Origin: Albifimbria verrucaria
Taxonomy: Eukaryota > Ascomycota > Sordariomycetes > Hypocreales > Stachybotryaceae
DNA length: 64,000 nucleotides
NCBI GenBank assembly: GCA_020081605.1
Contig: JAHREC010000016.1
Span: forward strand, 434,001-498,000
Direction: 5' to 3'
Part shown: one piece after another, positions 21,902 to 32,640 of the stretch
Layout of the letters: every line of letters begins with the position of its first letter
How positions within the stretch are numbered: position 1 is the stretch's first letter
Notes under the pieces: generated by a model
What the model was told of the DNA's origin: nothing
Databases searched by the model: none
The model's input: the letters and a program-made list of their open reading frames with translations, nothing else
Made by a program: the position numbers and the translations under genes

Positions 21902-22941
21902 TCAACTCTCTCTGTAAAAATAGTATATCAAACTCATCGCATAGCGTTTTAATTACACAATTTCAAGGACTTGGCCGGTTGAGGGTAGTGGATCTCTTGG
22001 AATACTCGACCAAGACCAGACTACACACGTAGGCGTCCCTGCCATTCTCATGATTCGTATTATTGTTGTTGTTTATATTCACCAAACCTCACTTGCAATC
22101 CCAAAATTCCTGGTTGAGATCATTAAGGGGCTCAGTTCGCTTAGTGGTAACTTCGTCCTCCAGCTCTTGATACCACGAATCTACTAGCGGTGTTAAGTTA
22201 GAGTCTTCATTCCAGTCTTTTTAAAAAAACGAACCCCTAGCTTACTATTTTAGTATAGAAACAAGGTGTAGTATCATGTTGCCACGCTCATGTGATGAGT
22301 AACTGGAATATAATTCCCAATTCTCAATATCAAAGACTCAGTTTTTGCTTAATGAACATGTGCAGGGTGACTGGCCAATTGCTATAATGGCAACATTAAA
22401 TCACAGCAAAGACTTCACTGGCAGATTTCAGCATATATTTTACAAGCTACCTTCGATCAATGGTTTATTCATCATGAAATCTATATGCAAAAGCATACTG
22501 TTCGAGACATGACCGATTCTTAAATGCGTGGACTCAAGGGTAGGTTAACTTGCAACTGCACCAGCCCCCAATTTGCATAAATTATGGAGACTTCCAAAAC
22601 CACATACTTAGGTGTAAACAATCGACGCAATTGCCAACATATGTAATTCTACTAGATATATTCAAGTTCTAGGAGTCATGTAATATACATGAGAAGCTTG
22701 CATGACTGATGTTTGGCCAAATCATCAGCTGTGTGGATCACTGAGAAGCTGATATGGTCAATGACGCCCTTCAACAGCACTGTGGACCACTTACACCAAA
22801 AGGGGATGGTTTGGCTATGCGTATTATTAATTCCCCGTCGACCTTGATAGTACAAAATCGCTATTACCCCCTTCGCTAACAATTGTCGCATTGAGTAGGC
22901 AATAATTTCATTACTCGGAGTTTTAGTGTTAAGGATACAGA
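21902..22941. other. intergenic, nothing recognised
   Basis: AT-rich kilobase between the UstYa-like gene and the GST. No ORF with a domain. Confidence 0.4.
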
Positions 22942-23792
22942 ATGGCGTCCGACAAAATTACCCTCTATGACATTCCCAGCAAGGACCAGGGTTGTGCCTG
23001 CTGGTCATTGAACCCTTGGAAGAGTATGTGAGGCTTATCTGATCCCAAATAAACTGCCAGCTAACCGGAAAACAAAGTACGGCTGGCTATGAACTACAAA
23101 GGAATTGATTATGAGACACAATGGATAGAATATCCGGATATAGCCCCAACCCTCAAATCATTCGGCATACCTCCAGGAGAGGATGAAGACACACCATACA
23201 CAATTCCTGCAGTTCGCTTTCCAGACGGCTCATATGTTATGAACTCGAAGAATATCATTGAAGAGATCGAAAAGAGATACCCGTCGCCCGATTATCCATC
23301 TCTCTATCTGGACGACCCCAGTACGAAGCGTGCTTTCACTTTTATCGGCGAGTTTTTGGTAAACTGAAAGGCAATCTACTGCCGGCAGTGCCAGTGAAGG
23401 TTCTCACTGACGTGAGCGCTGAGTACTTTGAGAGAACCAGAGCTAGCTGGTTCGGAATGAGTCTTCAAGAACTTGCCAAGAAAACTGGAGGCGAACAGGC
23501 TTGGACTGACAGCCAAGAAGTCTTTCAAAGGCTTGCTGACGCACTGAAAGAGACTGAAGGCCCCTTCTTCCTGGGAAACACAGGCAAGTGATGCTAGATG
23601 TATTTGGGAAACAAGACTTCAGTGAACTAACATTTAGCTCGAATAGTTTCATACGCCGACTTCGTCATTGTGAGTTTCTTACACTTCCTCAGGCGAATGG
23701 TGGGAGACGAAGATTTTAAGAGGATAGAGGTATGGCCCGAGGTTGTTGCTCTTTATGAGGCATGTGGAAAGTGGCTTCAGAATGATAAATGA
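22942..23792 (+). CDS. glutathione S-transferase
   Basis: Conjugates glutathione to electrophiles or acts in thiol chemistry. Start MASDKITLYDIPSK. N-terminal thioredoxin-like fold with GCACWSLNPWK near the active-site position, the TIPAVRFPDGSYVMNSKNIIEEIEKRYP glutathione-binding segment containing the cis-Pro, then an all-helical C-domain ending with YADFVIVSFLHFLRRM and a terminal helix. Introns: 23024-23077 (GT-AG) and 23584-23646, which appears to be GC-AG (gcaagt) with an actaac branch point. The T-run 23352-23356 is one base short; restoring it links FIGEF to GKLKGNLLPAVP. A GST-like protein is also annotated in the ustiloxin cluster (UstS, from memory), so its position next to a UstYa-like gene may be meaningful; a generic detoxification role is equally possible. 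Confidence 0.85.
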
Positions 23793-24638
23793 TCATCCCA
23801 TACAGTACTAAATCCATAGAGCATTAAGAAAAGAATCTTCTAAAATGACCCCCATACAGCCACCAGAGGGATACTGTCAATGAGTTGGTACGGTGACTCC
23901 AGAAGCTTGTTCCTTAACCTGTTGTATAATAAACATGTTACGCAGGACTGGAAATCTTCCCAGACTTGTCAGGAACAATATTTTGAGCTGTGGCAAAAGT
24001 ATTGCCAATCTCTAGAGCTCGAGTACCATCAATCTGCATGCATATTTTTACACGACATGAAACAATGCACAACTCCATAAGTCAATCACATCGGCACGTT
24101 AAGAGATCCATCCTGTAGCGTCAAGAAACTATTGCAATCATTTTCGCGCCAATACTGCTACACATCTTTCCCAACTCGCAAACGTTTTCCCATTACGAAA
24201 ATGAGGGGTAAGACATTGCCACCAACAAGCAGGTTCGTCAAGATCGACATTGCATTTGGGGTCCATGCAACCATACCATGACCAACAGTTCAAGGCAGCA
24301 GTACTTGCTTGTTCGTTGGCACTAGAATAGCCCAAAACAGAGACCCCGCAGCACTTACACGCTGATTGTGGTTTATCGCCGAATATTTGACCCCTCTCTT
24401 TTCCGTTGAAGGTGTGATGGTTTTCCTCTTTGTTACAAGATAGATATTTGTTGTCTGACGAACACGCCTAGTTTCCAATCGCCAAAAGCTCGCCCAGGCC
24501 CAAATCCAGTGTCCTCAAGCTTCCAGTAAGACTCGAATTGCCCACATTACACGTAACCAACACTAGATATACCGTTGCTTACGCCGATTCAGAAAGACAG
24601 TGTTATTCTGCCCCTACTTCCAAATTTGTGATGGAATA
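23793..24638. other. intergenic, nothing recognised
   Basis: Short frames on both strands (23880-24080, 24138-24478) without domains. Confidence 0.4.
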
Positions 24639-25200
24639 ATGGCTTCTCCCCAAAATCGACCAATGAATGGCGCAACGAATCTCCCACCATTAAAGGCGAC
24701 GACACGGATGACGGCCAGAGCGAGGCCTCAGAACCCGCCACGGATGCGTCATCGTCAAATGGGCATGGTTCTTGCGACTGTTGCATAACTGGTCGACACG
24801 AAACTATCCCCTGCGCAGAGTCTACATATCTCATCAAACATAGGGCGTTGGGGCGATTCTTGGTTATCAAGGCAGGGAAACTGAGCCTCCAGTCATCAAT
24901 CGATGGACAAGTGGGCTCGCACTGGACTTGTGTGGAAGAATACGGCTGGCTCGGATTCCAGAACGTCGTGTCAGGCCGTTATCTCAGCTACCGTCCCAAC
25001 TCTAGACAAACTTTCAGCACGGCTGGAGACTTTTCCAGCGATGGTCAATATTTTGTTGCGAAGCCTCACACCTCTGGTGGGTTTGGACTTTATGCGCTGT
25101 GGAGAGACAAATTGAAAAAATGGAACTCAAAGCTACTGTTTCCTCTGGTGACACCAACTCAGAGTCAGAAACGACGTGGAGTTTTGTGACAGTTAACTAA
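24639..25200 (+). CDS. beta-trefoil/fascin-like protein, copy 1
   Basis: Cytosolic single-exon protein of about 185 residues, paralogous to the gene at 26013. Shared motifs in order: STYLIKHRALGRFLVIK, GSHWTCVEEYGWLGFQNVVSGRYLSY, a GGxxLxxL-type segment and a C-terminal WSFVTVN. This pattern matches a fascin/beta-trefoil-type family found in many moulds, whose function is not established. Start at 24639 (MASP) chosen because one extra C at 24648-24651 joins it to the acidic linker before the domain. A second break lies in the A-run 25115-25120; without it the last strands are replaced by an unrelated sequence ending near 25189. A Cys-rich CDCC stretch lies just before the domain. Confidence 0.65.
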
Positions 25201-26012
25201 CCCAGTATTCTGTTTAAAAGGGTAAAATTGGACGGCTTAAACATTCGCTGATGCTCTCTGCCGTCTCATTTTGGAGTCGCAAATGCACTGACAATGCCGA
25301 CATTCTTATTTCCTAGATTCGCGCTTTAGAATCACCAACCAGTATGTTTCTGGGGCGTTTGTATGCTAAGGATCTGATTGTAGTTGTATTGAGTACTTGG
25401 TTTGGGTTCTTGAAGCTCGCACCGCATCAACCTGGACGCATCTCAATTTTTAGAACAAATGCGTGAGTGTAGATTGATATGTGAACCAAGTGAAGCGTGG
25501 GCATACATTCTTAAGAAGGAAATTGCTAGCCAACTACTCTGGATGGTATGAATTGTTAGAGCTACAGGCTTCTAGAGTGGTATCACCTACTTGTAAGGCA
25601 CATACATCATCTAAGATTGAGCGGCCGCTCACGCATGTCAAGAACCTGACAGCTGGCGACTTTCAGAAGCGGCACCTGTAAAGTCCCAACAGTACCAGCA
25701 CCAGCCAGTGGCCAAGGCAAGGCATTCGTGTTTTGTGTTTTTTCTTTCTTCCCTTTCATCCGCCTCGACGCTCTCTCACCTCTCATCTTTTTGTCTTTCG
25801 AAACATCCACGGTCTTTGCACAGTGAACATACTGAGGGCTCATCGCTGGCATCGACTCAGGGCTGCCCTTGCTTACTACTGGTATAACATTTCCTCACAT
25901 GAACAAAGGACTGTGTGTCATTGACGTGAGGATACATAGGCACAAAGTGAACAAAGAGCACCAGCGAGAGCTGCATTGACCCTCCCGAGCACCACGGTAG
26001 GAATCGCCTCAA
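25201..26012. other. intergenic, nothing recognised
   Basis: Spacer between the two trefoil paralogues; only shadow frames. Confidence 0.4.
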
Positions 26013-26651
26013 ATGGCCCAAACACGGGGATCGACCATCGTAAAGACCACCACCAGGCCCAAACGACTATCAATCCGCGTCGTGCCAAGTCGAACGAAGC
26101 GTCGCGTGCTTGACCGGGCAGACGCCGCCGCGAAGGACTCCGTGCGAAGTTCCCCGTACAAAATGACCACGTCCCAAGAAGACGCGTCAAACCACGCTGC
26201 ACAAGCCGACGGTGACGGCGAGAACCAACCGACGTTCCCCTATGCCGGCTCGACCTACTTTATTCGCCACCGGGATACGGGCAAATTGATCGTCGTGGAG
26301 GAAGGCCGACCTTCGCTCAAAGGGCATCTTTCCCAAGTTGGAATCCATTGGGCATGCGTTGAAAGCGACGGGTGGCTCGGCTTCCGCAATACAATTTCAG
26401 GATGTTACCTCGCCCGCAACCACAAGGATGAGCTCGGCACTGATACTCCCACTCACAACGACAAGGGATACTTCGTGGTCAAGCCTGATCCCCGAGGCGG
26501 TCAGGAGGTCATGGTGCTTCAGAATCAGAAGCTCTGGCGCGTGACAGTCGCGGACGACCATGCGACCCTTGTCCTAACGGAAGGGAAGGGAGCAGCTTGG
26601 GACTTTGTGTGGGCCAACCAGACAGCAAGTGAGGCAGCTAGACAAGGCTGA
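26013..26651 (+). CDS. beta-trefoil/fascin-like protein, copy 2
   Basis: Intact paralogue of the preceding gene in the same orientation. The conserved domain begins at STYFIRHRDTGKLIVVEEG and includes HWACVESDGWLGFRNTISGCYLARN and a terminal AAWDFVWAN. The open frame starts at 26013 with a basic, R/K-rich leader; the internal ATG at 26163 (MTTSQEDASNHAAQ) looks like the more natural start because copy 1 has a similar acidic leader. Carbohydrate or actin binding are the usual roles of this fold; neither is shown by the sequence. Confidence 0.7.
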   Translation: MAQTRGSTIVKTTTRPKRLSIRVVPSRTKRRVLDRADAAAKDSVRSSPYKMTTSQEDASNHAAQADGDGENQPTFPYAGSTYFIRHRDTGKLIVVEEGRPSLKGHLSQVGIHWACVESDGWLGFRNTISGCYLARNHKDELGTDTPTHNDKGYFVVKPDPRGGQEVMVLQNQKLWRVTVADDHATLVLTEGKGAAWDFVWANQTASEAARQG

Positions 26652-27310
26652 ATTGTAAAACGCACCAGATGAAGAGCTTTCTACGGGTACTGTGGTGTTA
26701 CAGGATGTACTACTTGGAGAAAGCGACGAGGACAAATGTCAAGAACAAGAGGCAGTCAGCTGTATGCCTGGGCGCGAAGTTGATCAAAGAGGCTTGGTAA
26801 CCTTTGACTGTAATTAATGTAGTCTTCCAATAGAGTGAAACTCCCGACACTTACTCCTGATACTGTAGACTTAATTGTAATAAGCCTTCTGTGACATTCT
26901 CTCATAAAATCCCACTGTGCTGCCCGGTCAAAACTCGACGGCCTGCGCGACGCCTCATCTCTTTCAATGTTACCGCATCTACACAACACGGTTCATACAG
27001 CCTCACAGAACACAGCCCACGGACCGTTCTAAACTGAGCTAAAAAGTCACTCATAATCGGTGCAGAGCGAAAGAGCAAGGCTCACGATCAGCGCCAAAAA
27101 TATTTGCCTGGTACCTTGGATATGGCCCAACCAACAGCGAAAATTCGAGTTACTCTGTAAATGTTCATCGGAGCCGAAGCCTTCGTCCGAGGTAATCCCG
27201 CATGCTCCCTTCTGTGCGTCGTGGCCACGATTCGTGTAAGCATCTCCTCTGTTAACAATACAAGCCAGCTCGAATACTTGGCATGTTTTATGAATGAGGT
27301 AAAGCAGTGA
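26652..27310. other. intergenic, nothing recognised
   Basis: Short minus-strand frames (26756-26989, 27047-27364) without domains. Confidence 0.4.
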
Positions 27311-28237
27311 TTGACCAATGCTTACATTATGGACCAATCTACAAAAGCTAGCCCTGCAAGTCAACTACAACTCCCATACATCGTTGAGCCCACATCCAAA
27401 CACACGCACAGCATCATCCTTCTCCACGGGCTCGGCTCCAACGGGGAGAAGTTTGGAGCCGAGCTTATGAGCACGGCCGTCTGCTCAAGCGGCAAAGGCT
27501 TCGCGAAGCTCCTACCAGGAGCGCGCTTCATCTTCCCCACCTCCAAGAGGCGTCGCTCAAGTGCTTTTAGGCGTGCCAAGCTAACTCAATGGTTCGACAT
27601 GGTCTCTTTGAGTGACCCTTCATACCGCCGACACACACAAGTTCAAGGACTCGAAGAGTCATTTCAAGTGATTTCTGGTCTAGTCAATCAAGAAATTGAC
27701 AAGGTATCTGCCAAGCATGTCGTCCTTGGGGGCATTAGCCAGGGCGCTGCTATGGCTACAATCTGCCTACTCGCCATGAAGTTCCCCATCGGTGGCTTTA
27801 TAGGAATGAGTACTTGGATGCCCTATAGGGAAGACATCCAGAGCCTTTTAAGCGAGGAAATTGACGGAAAAGATGATGACAATCCTTTCGAAAACAGCCA
27901 GGATGATTTTATCGCCTCAGAAGACAGCGAGCAGGTCAACTTAGATCCAATTATTAAAGCCAAGAAGTTTGTCCAAGACCTTGTGTCCCTGGAGGATACA
28001 TACGAACAATCCGTGGCTCATACCTCCATCGCGACACCCGTTTTCTTAGGACATGGAGCTGCTGATGACAAGATTGTAGCAGATCTTGGGAGAGGATCTC
28101 GCGACACTTTGCGAGACATCGGCTTTGATGTTACGTGGGCAGAATATGAGGGCCAGGGCCACTGGTATAAGATTTTCGAAGAGATTGACGACATTGCCAA
28201 GTTCCTACGGGATGACGTGGGATGGCCGCTGAACTAG
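27311..28237 (+). CDS. alpha/beta-hydrolase, phospholipase/carboxylesterase (acyl-protein-thioesterase-like)
   Basis: Serine esterase of about 300 residues in one clean exon. Motifs: HSIILLHGLGSNGEKF (oxyanion region), nucleophile in GGISQGAAMA, the acid in GHGAADDKIV and the catalytic His in GQGHWYKIF. The fold and motif spacing fit the phospholipase/carboxylesterase family that includes acyl-protein thioesterases, but an acidic insert of about 45 residues between the nucleophile and acid motifs makes it longer than the usual 220-230 residues. Alternative start at 27329. Cytosolic, no signal peptide. Confidence 0.85.
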   Translation: MTNAYIMDQSTKASPASQLQLPYIVEPTSKHTHSIILLHGLGSNGEKFGAELMSTAVCSSGKGFAKLLPGARFIFPTSKRRRSSAFRRAKLTQWFDMVSLSDPSYRRHTQVQGLEESFQVISGLVNQEIDKVSAKHVVLGGISQGAAMATICLLAMKFPIGGFIGMSTWMPYREDIQSLLSEEIDGKDDDNPFENSQDDFIASEDSEQVNLDPIIKAKKFVQDLVSLEDTYEQSVAHTSIATPVFLGHGAADDKIVADLGRGSRDTLRDIGFDVTWAEYEGQGHWYKIFEEIDDIAKFLRDDVGWPLN

Positions 28238-28569
28238 TGAGGTGGGCCGCCTCATCGTGGTGGTCAATCGAACAAAGGAGAGGCTATTCATTCTGATTAA
28301 TTCTCTGCTATATTTAAGAGATGTTAATTTAATAGGGGAACGACAAATTGCCCAAATGGCCGTGCGACCTAAACCAGGTGATGGCAGTCTTCCTCTATTC
28401 CCACTGACTGACGAGTGATCAATGTTGCCATGTCGAGTAAGGATACGGAGAGAACTGGTTCACGTTGTTTAGGTAGAGAGCCATCAGCCGAATTCGCAGA
28501 AATAATAAGATAGTTTAAATGGTGCAATTACCCCGAAATCCAGACGTTACATTTCAGTTGGAATGTGCG
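28238..28569. other. intergenic between convergent genes
   Basis: About 330 bases, 3' flanks only; nothing recognised. Confidence 0.4.
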
Positions 28570-30164
28570 TTAAGACACAGCCCTTGATATCTCTTCAAGA
28601 GGATCCAGCACTTGCTGCACAAATTCGGCCTGCTCAATGCCATCGTCTCCCTCGCGATCGAGGCACCACTCAACAACATCACAATACCTTCTACCTACCC
28701 TGGCAGTCAGCCCGGTCGGTTCAGTGGCTAGGTTTTTGAGCTGTGCCTGCCACGTTTCTGGGTTACTGTCTGGCTTTAGCAAGCCTGTTCTGTCGGCGGC
28801 GCCTGAGAGTGGTTCCCACAAGCCGACCTCGAGCAGCACTACTCCAAGACTATATACGTCATGAGCCTTCTCATACTTCCGACTTGCATCCCCCTCAAGC
28901 GCTCTGGGTGCATATAAATCTCTCGGTCCCAGGTAAGTAATAACGATGGCTGGTCATGGCCATTTCCTTGCCGCTGCTGGGGCCATTATCAGGGTGGATG
29001 GCCACGACTCCTCCTTAGATGTTCGCGACTCGACCCCACGGACGAGGTCAAAGCCCATGAGGTAGACCTCATCGAGGGGCAGCGGGGATGGTTTAACACC
29101 CACTGGAGCGGGCCCGCCGCTGAGCCCTGTTGGCTGTCTTTTACCACGCGCCCGGGCTTTGTGTAGCGCTACGGCACTGGACGACGTGATGTTTTTGTGT
29201 AAGAAGCCGGCAGCGTGGAGGAAGACAATAGCCTCAGCGAGCTTATAGGCAAGCTTCAGGCGCTCACCAAGGGATGAATTCGTCTGCGGGAAGCTGTTCT
29301 TGCGTATCATTTGCCCGAGTGTCATCATAGACATTGTGGGGTATGGCAGGATTTGCGCAAGGAGGAACTGGTTGCTAGCTTCGTGATAGAAACAGTACTC
29401 AACCTTGAGGAGCCGCACGCCTGCCGATGGACTCAGGTGGTTAAGGGCAGCGGCAAGAACGCACACGTCGTACTTGATTGTATCGAACGCGGCGGAATTG
29501 GGTGTCACTGCGGAAGGAATCGCTCGCGTGGCGAAGATAACTTGGCCGTCGCCATCCGGAAGCGGTATGAAAGATAAATCCCCCATTGCTCAACCTTCTT
29601 CGCTATATCGACGCTATCTCTGAACATCTCCTTGGCACGATGTTTCTTAGTGTTCGAATTCGAGCTAAGAGAAGTGAAGTCGAGGAGTTGCTGATTGTTC
29701 CGCACCATAGGCGGAGCATCTGGCGTCGTCAACGATGTCTGTATTACGTTCCTGACCTCCTGCGGTAGAGCCAAGACACGGACACCGAACCGATCTGTCC
29801 AGTACTGTAGCTCTGCCTGCATCTTTTCGAGATCCTTCTGCCTCCTTATCCATAGGGTGCGGTTGATGGCAGACGCAACCCAGTTCTCTCTCTCGATCTT
29901 CTTGAAGCTCTTGTGTACCTTATCGGCGAAGCCATCGAGGTACTCTGATGTGGTTTTGAGCAACTCCTCGTGGTCTTCAGATAACCCATTGTCTTCGTTC
30001 TGCAAACCCAACTGGTGAAAATACTCTCTTATTGCCTCGAGTGCCACAAGATCCCACTTAAAACGTGCCGCCAGGGATTTTGCATCCTCGGAGAAGGCGC
30101 TGCACGCGTCTAGGAAGCCATAGATGAGGGTAACAGCAGTGATAGCAGTACCAAACACGTCCAT
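28570..30164 (-). CDS. HeLo-like N-domain fused to a pseudokinase
   Basis: Likely signalling or incompatibility protein. The N-terminal helical domain (MDVFGTAITAVTLIYGFLDAC... to about residue 200, with a hydrophobic N-terminal helix) resembles the HeLo/prion-inhibition type domains that precede kinases in fungi. The C-terminal part is kinase-like: LAYKLAEAIVFLHAAGFLHKNI in the place of the HRD loop (no catalytic Asp), GFDLV in place of DFG, and DVYSLGVVLLEVGLW as the F-helix. Catalytic activity is therefore doubtful. The frame breaks at the C-run 29580-29584 (one base short) and at about 28965 and 28895. Divergent from the kinase-ankyrin gene at 30825, with a shared 660-base upstream region. 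Confidence 0.65.
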
Positions 30165-30824
30165 GACTCCTTATAACTTCTGTGAGATCAGCGTTTGGAG
30201 TACGGGCGCCTGGAGACGATGACCTTAAGGTGTCGAGTCTTTTGTGCTTGAAAAAGCCACTGCCGTCTGTTACTAGGTTGCAACTACAAGGCCTCAGCTG
30301 AAAGCACGACTGCTTCGGGAAGAGGGAAATGGACAAAGGTACTATGATCATCTGCAGATGCAGCAGTTGAGATGCGCCCGAATGTGGAAGAGGCTGAGGG
30401 TTCTTTAACAAGCAACTACCCTCTCTTACATTGATGTGACTCTAGGGGACTCGCCAATATGCATAAAAGCAACCCTACAGCCTGATCCTCCTGTCTTCGC
30501 TACTTACATGAGGCTTCAAATGCTGCCTATGTAACTGCCGGTATGGCTGGTCAGCTTATTAGCTTGCGCCACTGCGGGACTTTTGCTCATGAAGTTATCA
30601 CCACCCTCCAGTTCGTCGGCCAAGAAGCACATCACCTCTTGGTGTGTTACAACGATGACCCTTGATAGGTGGCGTTTTACAGCCTATTTTTCACCGAGGA
30701 GACGGTGTATAAAATAGCTCTGCAGCCTGGTTGCCACACCTGACATCCTGTTGCTCAGGTTGATCCACATCCTAATGTGCTCTGAACCAAACTATATTCT
30801 ACTCTCTCCGTCGTTAACTTAACC
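30165..30824. promoter_or_regulatory. divergent promoter region, pseudokinase / kinase-ankyrin genes
   Basis: Contains TATAAAA at 30708-30714 oriented toward the plus-strand kinase gene, about 117 bases before its ATG. Nothing else recognised. Confidence 0.45.
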
Positions 30825-32640
30825 ATGAGTCAGGGCAACCATGACTTCAAAGATATCATTAAGTTTAAGACTAGGGAGGACGTGCCGTTTGAACAGGCGG
30901 GTGAGATGAACGTGGCATGTATCGACTTAGTCAAAGGCAAATCCGGGAGTAATTTCGAGAACAAAATATTTGTCCGCAAGCGGATCCCCATAAGCGAGTT
31001 CGAGAATCGTAAGCTCGCTTTGGAAGCTTTCACCAACGAAATCAAAGCCCTCCGGGCCGCGCAGCATTTCCATGTCGTTGAGCTCATCACCGAATATTTT
31101 CTAGAGGACGTTGATTTTGTCATCATTATGGAACGCGCTGAAGAGGACATGTCAAAACAGCTGATGACGGAGGTCGACGAAGACAAAATGATGCATTTTG
31201 CAACATGGTTTACGTGCCTGGCTAGAGCTATAGACTATCTCCATGGTCTAGGAATACGCCATAGGGATATCAAACCTGAGAATATATTGATTAAGAACGG
31301 TCGAGTTTTGATTGCTGATTTCGGAATCTCGGCAATTGGTCTCAAGATGACCATGTCTACCACTATCCAAGGGCGTCTGTCCTCCAAAACTGAGGAATAT
31401 GCAGCCCCTGAAGTACTCGAGGGCGGCAGTCGCGACCAACAGGCCGACATTTTTTCTTTAGGAGCCGTTTTTCTGAAAATGATTCACGCGCATTCTTATT
31501 GGTATTACCGGAGTGATCTAACGGAAGCCCTCAAAGCGAATCCGCCTGCTTTTGGTCGCAAACTCTGGGAAGTTCAAAACCACATCTCATTGTTGCTGAA
31601 TACAAAGGAAAGAGACTGGTCAGAGCTGGTTCTCGAACTTTGCCAGAGGATGCTTGACGAGGATCCTTTCAAGCGACCAACGGCTCTTGAAGTCCTTGAA
31701 GGCCTAGAGCAGTTGAACGTACACGAGTGCCAATGCAATAATGACGGCGATCGATCGGCAAGGGAGTTACTCGTCGAGTCTTGCCGAAAAAATGACCCCA
31801 GTATGGTGAAGAAGTGTCTCAATAATGGAGCTGACGCGGGAGCTCGGGGCGTAATACATCAGGCCGCTTCACACAAAGGATCAGATCTCGTGGCTGTCTT
31901 ACTAGACAGCGTGAAACCTGAAGATAAAAAGAACTTGTTAACCAAAAAACTACGGTGGTCAGACACCTCTGCACTCTGCAGTTGGATATGGGGATTTGAA
32001 CACAGTGCAATACCTGGTCAAGGCTGGCATCAATATTACCGCCAGCGACGACGACGCAGACACTGCGCTGCATTGCGCAGCCGCATACGGCAAACAAGAA
32101 ATTCTAGAATATCTCTTGGAGACTTTTCGGAACCAGTCATCAGCCGACATGCAGGATAGTATCAAGGCATACTTGGACCAGAAGGATCGCAGCGGACGAA
32201 CCGCACTGCTTTGTGCAGTTAGACGTGGACACTTGGAGGCCGCCCAGATTTTGCTCAGAGCTGGCGCAACGGCAGATTTGGCCGATACAAAGCAGAGGAC
32301 ACCACTTCATTTGGCCGCTGGATATGGATGCATGCAGACAGTTGACCTTCTCCTTGATCAGAATTTAAGCGCACACGCTACTGATTCCGATGGCAACATG
32401 CCACTCTTCTATGCAGCGGGAGGGAGACGGGAAGGAGGTGACTATGAACAGATTGTCGAGAAGTTTTTGGACTTAGGAGTCCCTGTACGAGGTAAAGATG
32501 TCACGGCCACAGCTGGGTTAGTGGATCCGGATGCCCGGCCCTCACTGCTGAACAGCGCACACCGTAAGTATGTCCAACCTAGGAAACCATCACGTTTCAC
32601 GAAGATAAATTTCAACTTACCACAGGGTCTTTTTATCTAG
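30825..32640 (+). CDS. serine/threonine kinase with ankyrin repeats
   Basis: Active-looking protein kinase: FVRKRIP lysine region, helix C with NEIKALRAAQH, catalytic loop HRDIKPENIL, DFGISAIG, EYAAPEVLEG and DIFSLGAVFL; the kinase ends near RPTALEVLEGL (about residue 300). Ankyrin repeats follow: TALHCAAAYGKQEILEYLL, TALLCAVRRGHLEAAQILL and TPLHLAAGYGCMQTVDLLL are clear, with weaker repeats before. The frame breaks in the A-run 31944-31949 (one base too many): conserved ankyrin sequence (QTPLHSAVGYGDL) continues in the other frame. The frame as read ends at 32640 within what looks like a 3' intron starting gtaagt near 32563, so the gene may extend further. Confidence 0.8.

Noticed and set aside
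22125..22200. tRNA-like sequence (cgcttagtggtaac resembles a D-loop)
   Set aside because: No T-loop with GTTCRA and no acceptor-stem pairing at the expected distance.
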